Origin: an uncultured Verrucomicrobia subdivision 3 bacterium
Lineage (GTDB): Bacteria > Verrucomicrobiota > Verrucomicrobiia > Limisphaerales > UBA11358
Length of the DNA stretch: 7,304 nt
Direction of reading: 5' to 3'
Assembly: GCA_903861445.1 (NCBI GenBank)
Contig: CAIOUK010000243.1
Span: 1-7,304 of the forward strand
Both the position numbers and the translations under genes were made by a program. Each line of letters begins with the position of its first letter. The first letter of the stretch is position 1. Of the stretch, positions 6,209 through 7,304 are shown one piece after another. The notes under the pieces were generated by a model. It saw nothing but the letters and a program-made list of their open reading frames with translations, did not search any database and was not told where the DNA came from.

Positions 6209-6856
6209 CAGCGCGTCGCACTGTTTTGCCAGCGCAAAATCTTTTTCCGTCAATCCGCCGGCATCGTGCGTGGTAAGTGCGAGCGTGACCTTGTTCCAGC
6301 GCACGTCAATGTCCGGATGATGCTGCGCCTGCTCGGCGAGTTCGGCGACGTCATTGACGAATTTCATCGCGGCGGGAAAATCCTTGAATGAAAACGTGCG
6401 CGAAATAATTTCGCCGTTGCGCTGCCACTGGGGCAAAGCCGCCAGCGCGAGGATGATTCTCGCCGGCTCCATTTTGATCTGGCCGGCGGCAAAGCTTTGG
6501 AGCGATTCCAAGTTGACCCGCGCCGCCTCGCGGAACAGGCTCAAGCTGGTCACGAGCGACCAGCCCCATATCAGGAGACAAATGCCGAGGCCGGCCCACG
6601 CCAGCCCGCCATTGACCGGCGCGCTTTTCGGTGCGTCGTTGAACATCAAGCTGTAATACTGCATCAGATCCCGCGCCGCCCAAACCGAGAACATCACGAA
6701 GCCGGTGAGAAACAACAGCAGTTGCAGAACACCTTCCCAGCGGCGACCGGCCAGCAACGTGCCGAGGCCGGGCGTGCCGAGCAGGTTCAACAGCGCGGCA
6801 TTGCGCGCCTGGGTGCGGCTAACTTTTTTCCGCACGGAAGATGGTTTCATAAGCAT
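6197..6856 (-). CDS. Membrane domain fused to pterin-4a-carbinolamine dehydratase
   Basis: A 219-residue protein with two parts. Residues 133-216 are a full-length pterin-4a-carbinolamine dehydratase (PCD/DCoH) domain. It has HHPDID at 179-184 and TTHDAGGLT at 195-203. Catalytic His179, His180, His197 and Asp206 have the same spacing as His61, His62, His79 and Asp88 of the mammalian enzyme. Such domains dehydrate 4a-hydroxytetrahydrobiopterin during aromatic amino-acid hydroxylation, and some have other roles. The N-terminal 110 residues are unlike PCD: a basic start, then a glycine-rich hydrophobic segment (about 22-37) and helices at about 42-62 and 84-107, with a short amphipathic linker to the enzyme domain. 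With two main helices the catalytic domain would face the cytoplasm. Stand-alone bacterial PCDs are about 75-120 residues. No frameshift or stop separates the parts. ATG at 6850 is an alternative start; neither has a Shine-Dalgarno. The start overlaps the end of the upstream membrane-protein gene, suggesting translational coupling. No phenylalanine hydroxylase gene is in the window. Confidence 0.88.
   Translation of the reverse strand: MLMKPSSVRKKVSRTQARNAALLNLLGTPGLGTLLAGRRWEGVLQLLLFLTGFVMFSVWAARDLMQYYSLMFNDAPKSAPVNGGLAWAGLGICLLIWGWSLVTSLSLFREAARVNLESLQSFAAGQIKMEPARIILALAALPQWQRNGEIISRTFSFKDFPAAMKFVNDVAELAEQAQHHPDIDVRWNKVTLALTTHDAGGLTEKDFALAKQCDALSVR
6224..6246 (+). terminator. Candidate intrinsic terminator after the GT-C-like gene
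   Basis: TTTTGC (6224-6229), a four-base loop CAGC and GCAAAA (6234-6239) form a perfect 6-bp hairpin. It is followed by TC and five T residues to 6246, starting 15 bases after the stop at 6208. The stem is short and only one-third GC. The same bases encode the conserved KDFALAK region of the opposing PCD domain, so a chance origin is possible. Confidence 0.35.
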
Positions 6857-7304
6857 ACATCAGCGCCGCGAAGCCGACGGGAATGGTAAATATCACGCCA
6901 ACACAGCAGGCCAGCAGGCCGGCGAGATTGACCAGCTCAATCAGCAAAAGCAGGCCGAAGACCTGCCACCAATGCTTGTTCACCATCTTGAAACTGGTTT
7001 TCATCGCCGGCCAAAATTCCATCTGCCGGTCAATGATCAGCGGCAAGGTAAATCTCCAGCACACACTGAGATAGGTCACCGGTATCATGCACACCAGCAG
7101 CACCAGCAGTGGCATGAATAAGATCGGCATGACGGCAGCTTTTATTGCTTCCGGTGAGTTTGACCCCGGTTGTGAAAGCTGGCTGAACAATGGCAGTATG
7201 GTAATGATGAGCACTACGATAAACGGAACCAGACACAATCCGATTAACAAGCCTTGCACCAGTGTGCCGAGAAAAAGCTGGCCGAATCCGCGCCGGAAGC
7301 CGTC
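6819..7304 (-). CDS. Integral membrane protein, C-terminal part (5' end beyond window)
   Basis: The frame is open from the window edge to a TAG at 6819-6821, showing the last 161 residues; the real start lies outside, although a GTG occurs at 7259. The visible part has about four to five hydrophobic segments: about 11-40, 60-85 and two close together at about 115-155. Between them is the amphipathic stretch PLIIDRQMEFWPAMKTSF, then NKHWWQVFG leading into a final helix pair. This pattern of a short interfacial helix followed by a helical pair resembles uncharacterised bacterial membrane families such as DUF975/YciC-like proteins. That likeness is from memory of the general pattern and gives no function. 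No catalytic motif is visible. Its 3' end overlaps the start of the pterin-dehydratase fusion gene by 32-38 bp in another frame, so the two are probably one operon and may work together in the membrane. Confidence 0.78.
   Translation of the reverse strand, partial: DGFRRGFGQLFLGTLVQGLLIGLCLVPFIVVLIITILPLFSQLSQPGSNSPEAIKAAVMPILFMPLLVLLVCMIPVTYLSVCWRFTLPLIIDRQMEFWPAMKTSFKMVNKHWWQVFGLLLLIELVNLAGLLACCVGVIFTIPVGFAALMYAYETIFRAEKS

Noticed and set aside
1..7304. CRISPR array, insertion sequence, tRNA/rRNA or defence-system genes
   Set aside because: No regularly spaced repeats, transposase motifs, terminal inverted repeats, cloverleaf structures or defence-type domains were seen on either strand.

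Overview
This window holds seven protein-coding genes packed almost end to end on both strands. Five are complete and two are cut by the window edges. There are no RNA genes, mobile elements, CRISPR arrays or stretches over 300 bases without a gene. The base composition (moderately GC-rich, with A/T-rich patches), the gene content and the general lack of Shine-Dalgarno motifs suggest a free-living Gram-negative chromosome. My best guess is a Verrucomicrobiota-type bacterium of the Pedosphaera/Limisphaera kind. That assignment is an impression and is not proven by any marker gene here.

Layout: (1) 1-431, minus strand, is the N-terminal part of a membrane-anchored, probably coiled-coil protein. 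(2) A short divergent intergenic region (432-519) separates it from a YegS/DgkB-type diacylglycerol (lipid) kinase at 520-1410. (3) The next gene, on the same strand, is a family II manganese-dependent inorganic pyrophosphatase with an inserted CBS-DRTGG-CBS regulatory module (1462-3141). (4) Tail to tail with it, one base apart, is a gamma-carbonic-anhydrase-like hexapeptide-repeat protein on the minus strand (3143-3697). (5) A 100-bp divergent intergenic region (3698-3797) carries a conspicuous 23-bp inverted repeat near its centre. It leads into a two-gene plus-strand unit: a metallo-beta-lactamase-fold hydrolase resembling NAPE-PLD/RomA (3798-4727) and a roughly ten-helix membrane protein with a GT-C-like architecture (4748-6208). 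(6) On the minus strand, overlapping the end of that unit by 12 bp, is a gene fusing an N-terminal membrane domain to a complete pterin-4a-carbinolamine dehydratase domain (6197-6856). Its start overlaps the end of a further partial membrane-protein gene (6819-7304), so those two probably form an operon.

Functionally this looks like a housekeeping and membrane-biology neighbourhood, not a mobile or defence island. The lipid kinase and the NAPE-PLD-like hydrolase both suggest phospholipid turnover, and the GT-C-like protein would fit envelope glycosylation, but no dedicated pathway can be proven. The most unusual items are the membrane-tethered pterin dehydratase fusion, the inverted repeat in the 3698-3797 promoter region, and two tail-to-tail gene pairs whose only terminator-like hairpins lie inside the opposing coding sequence.
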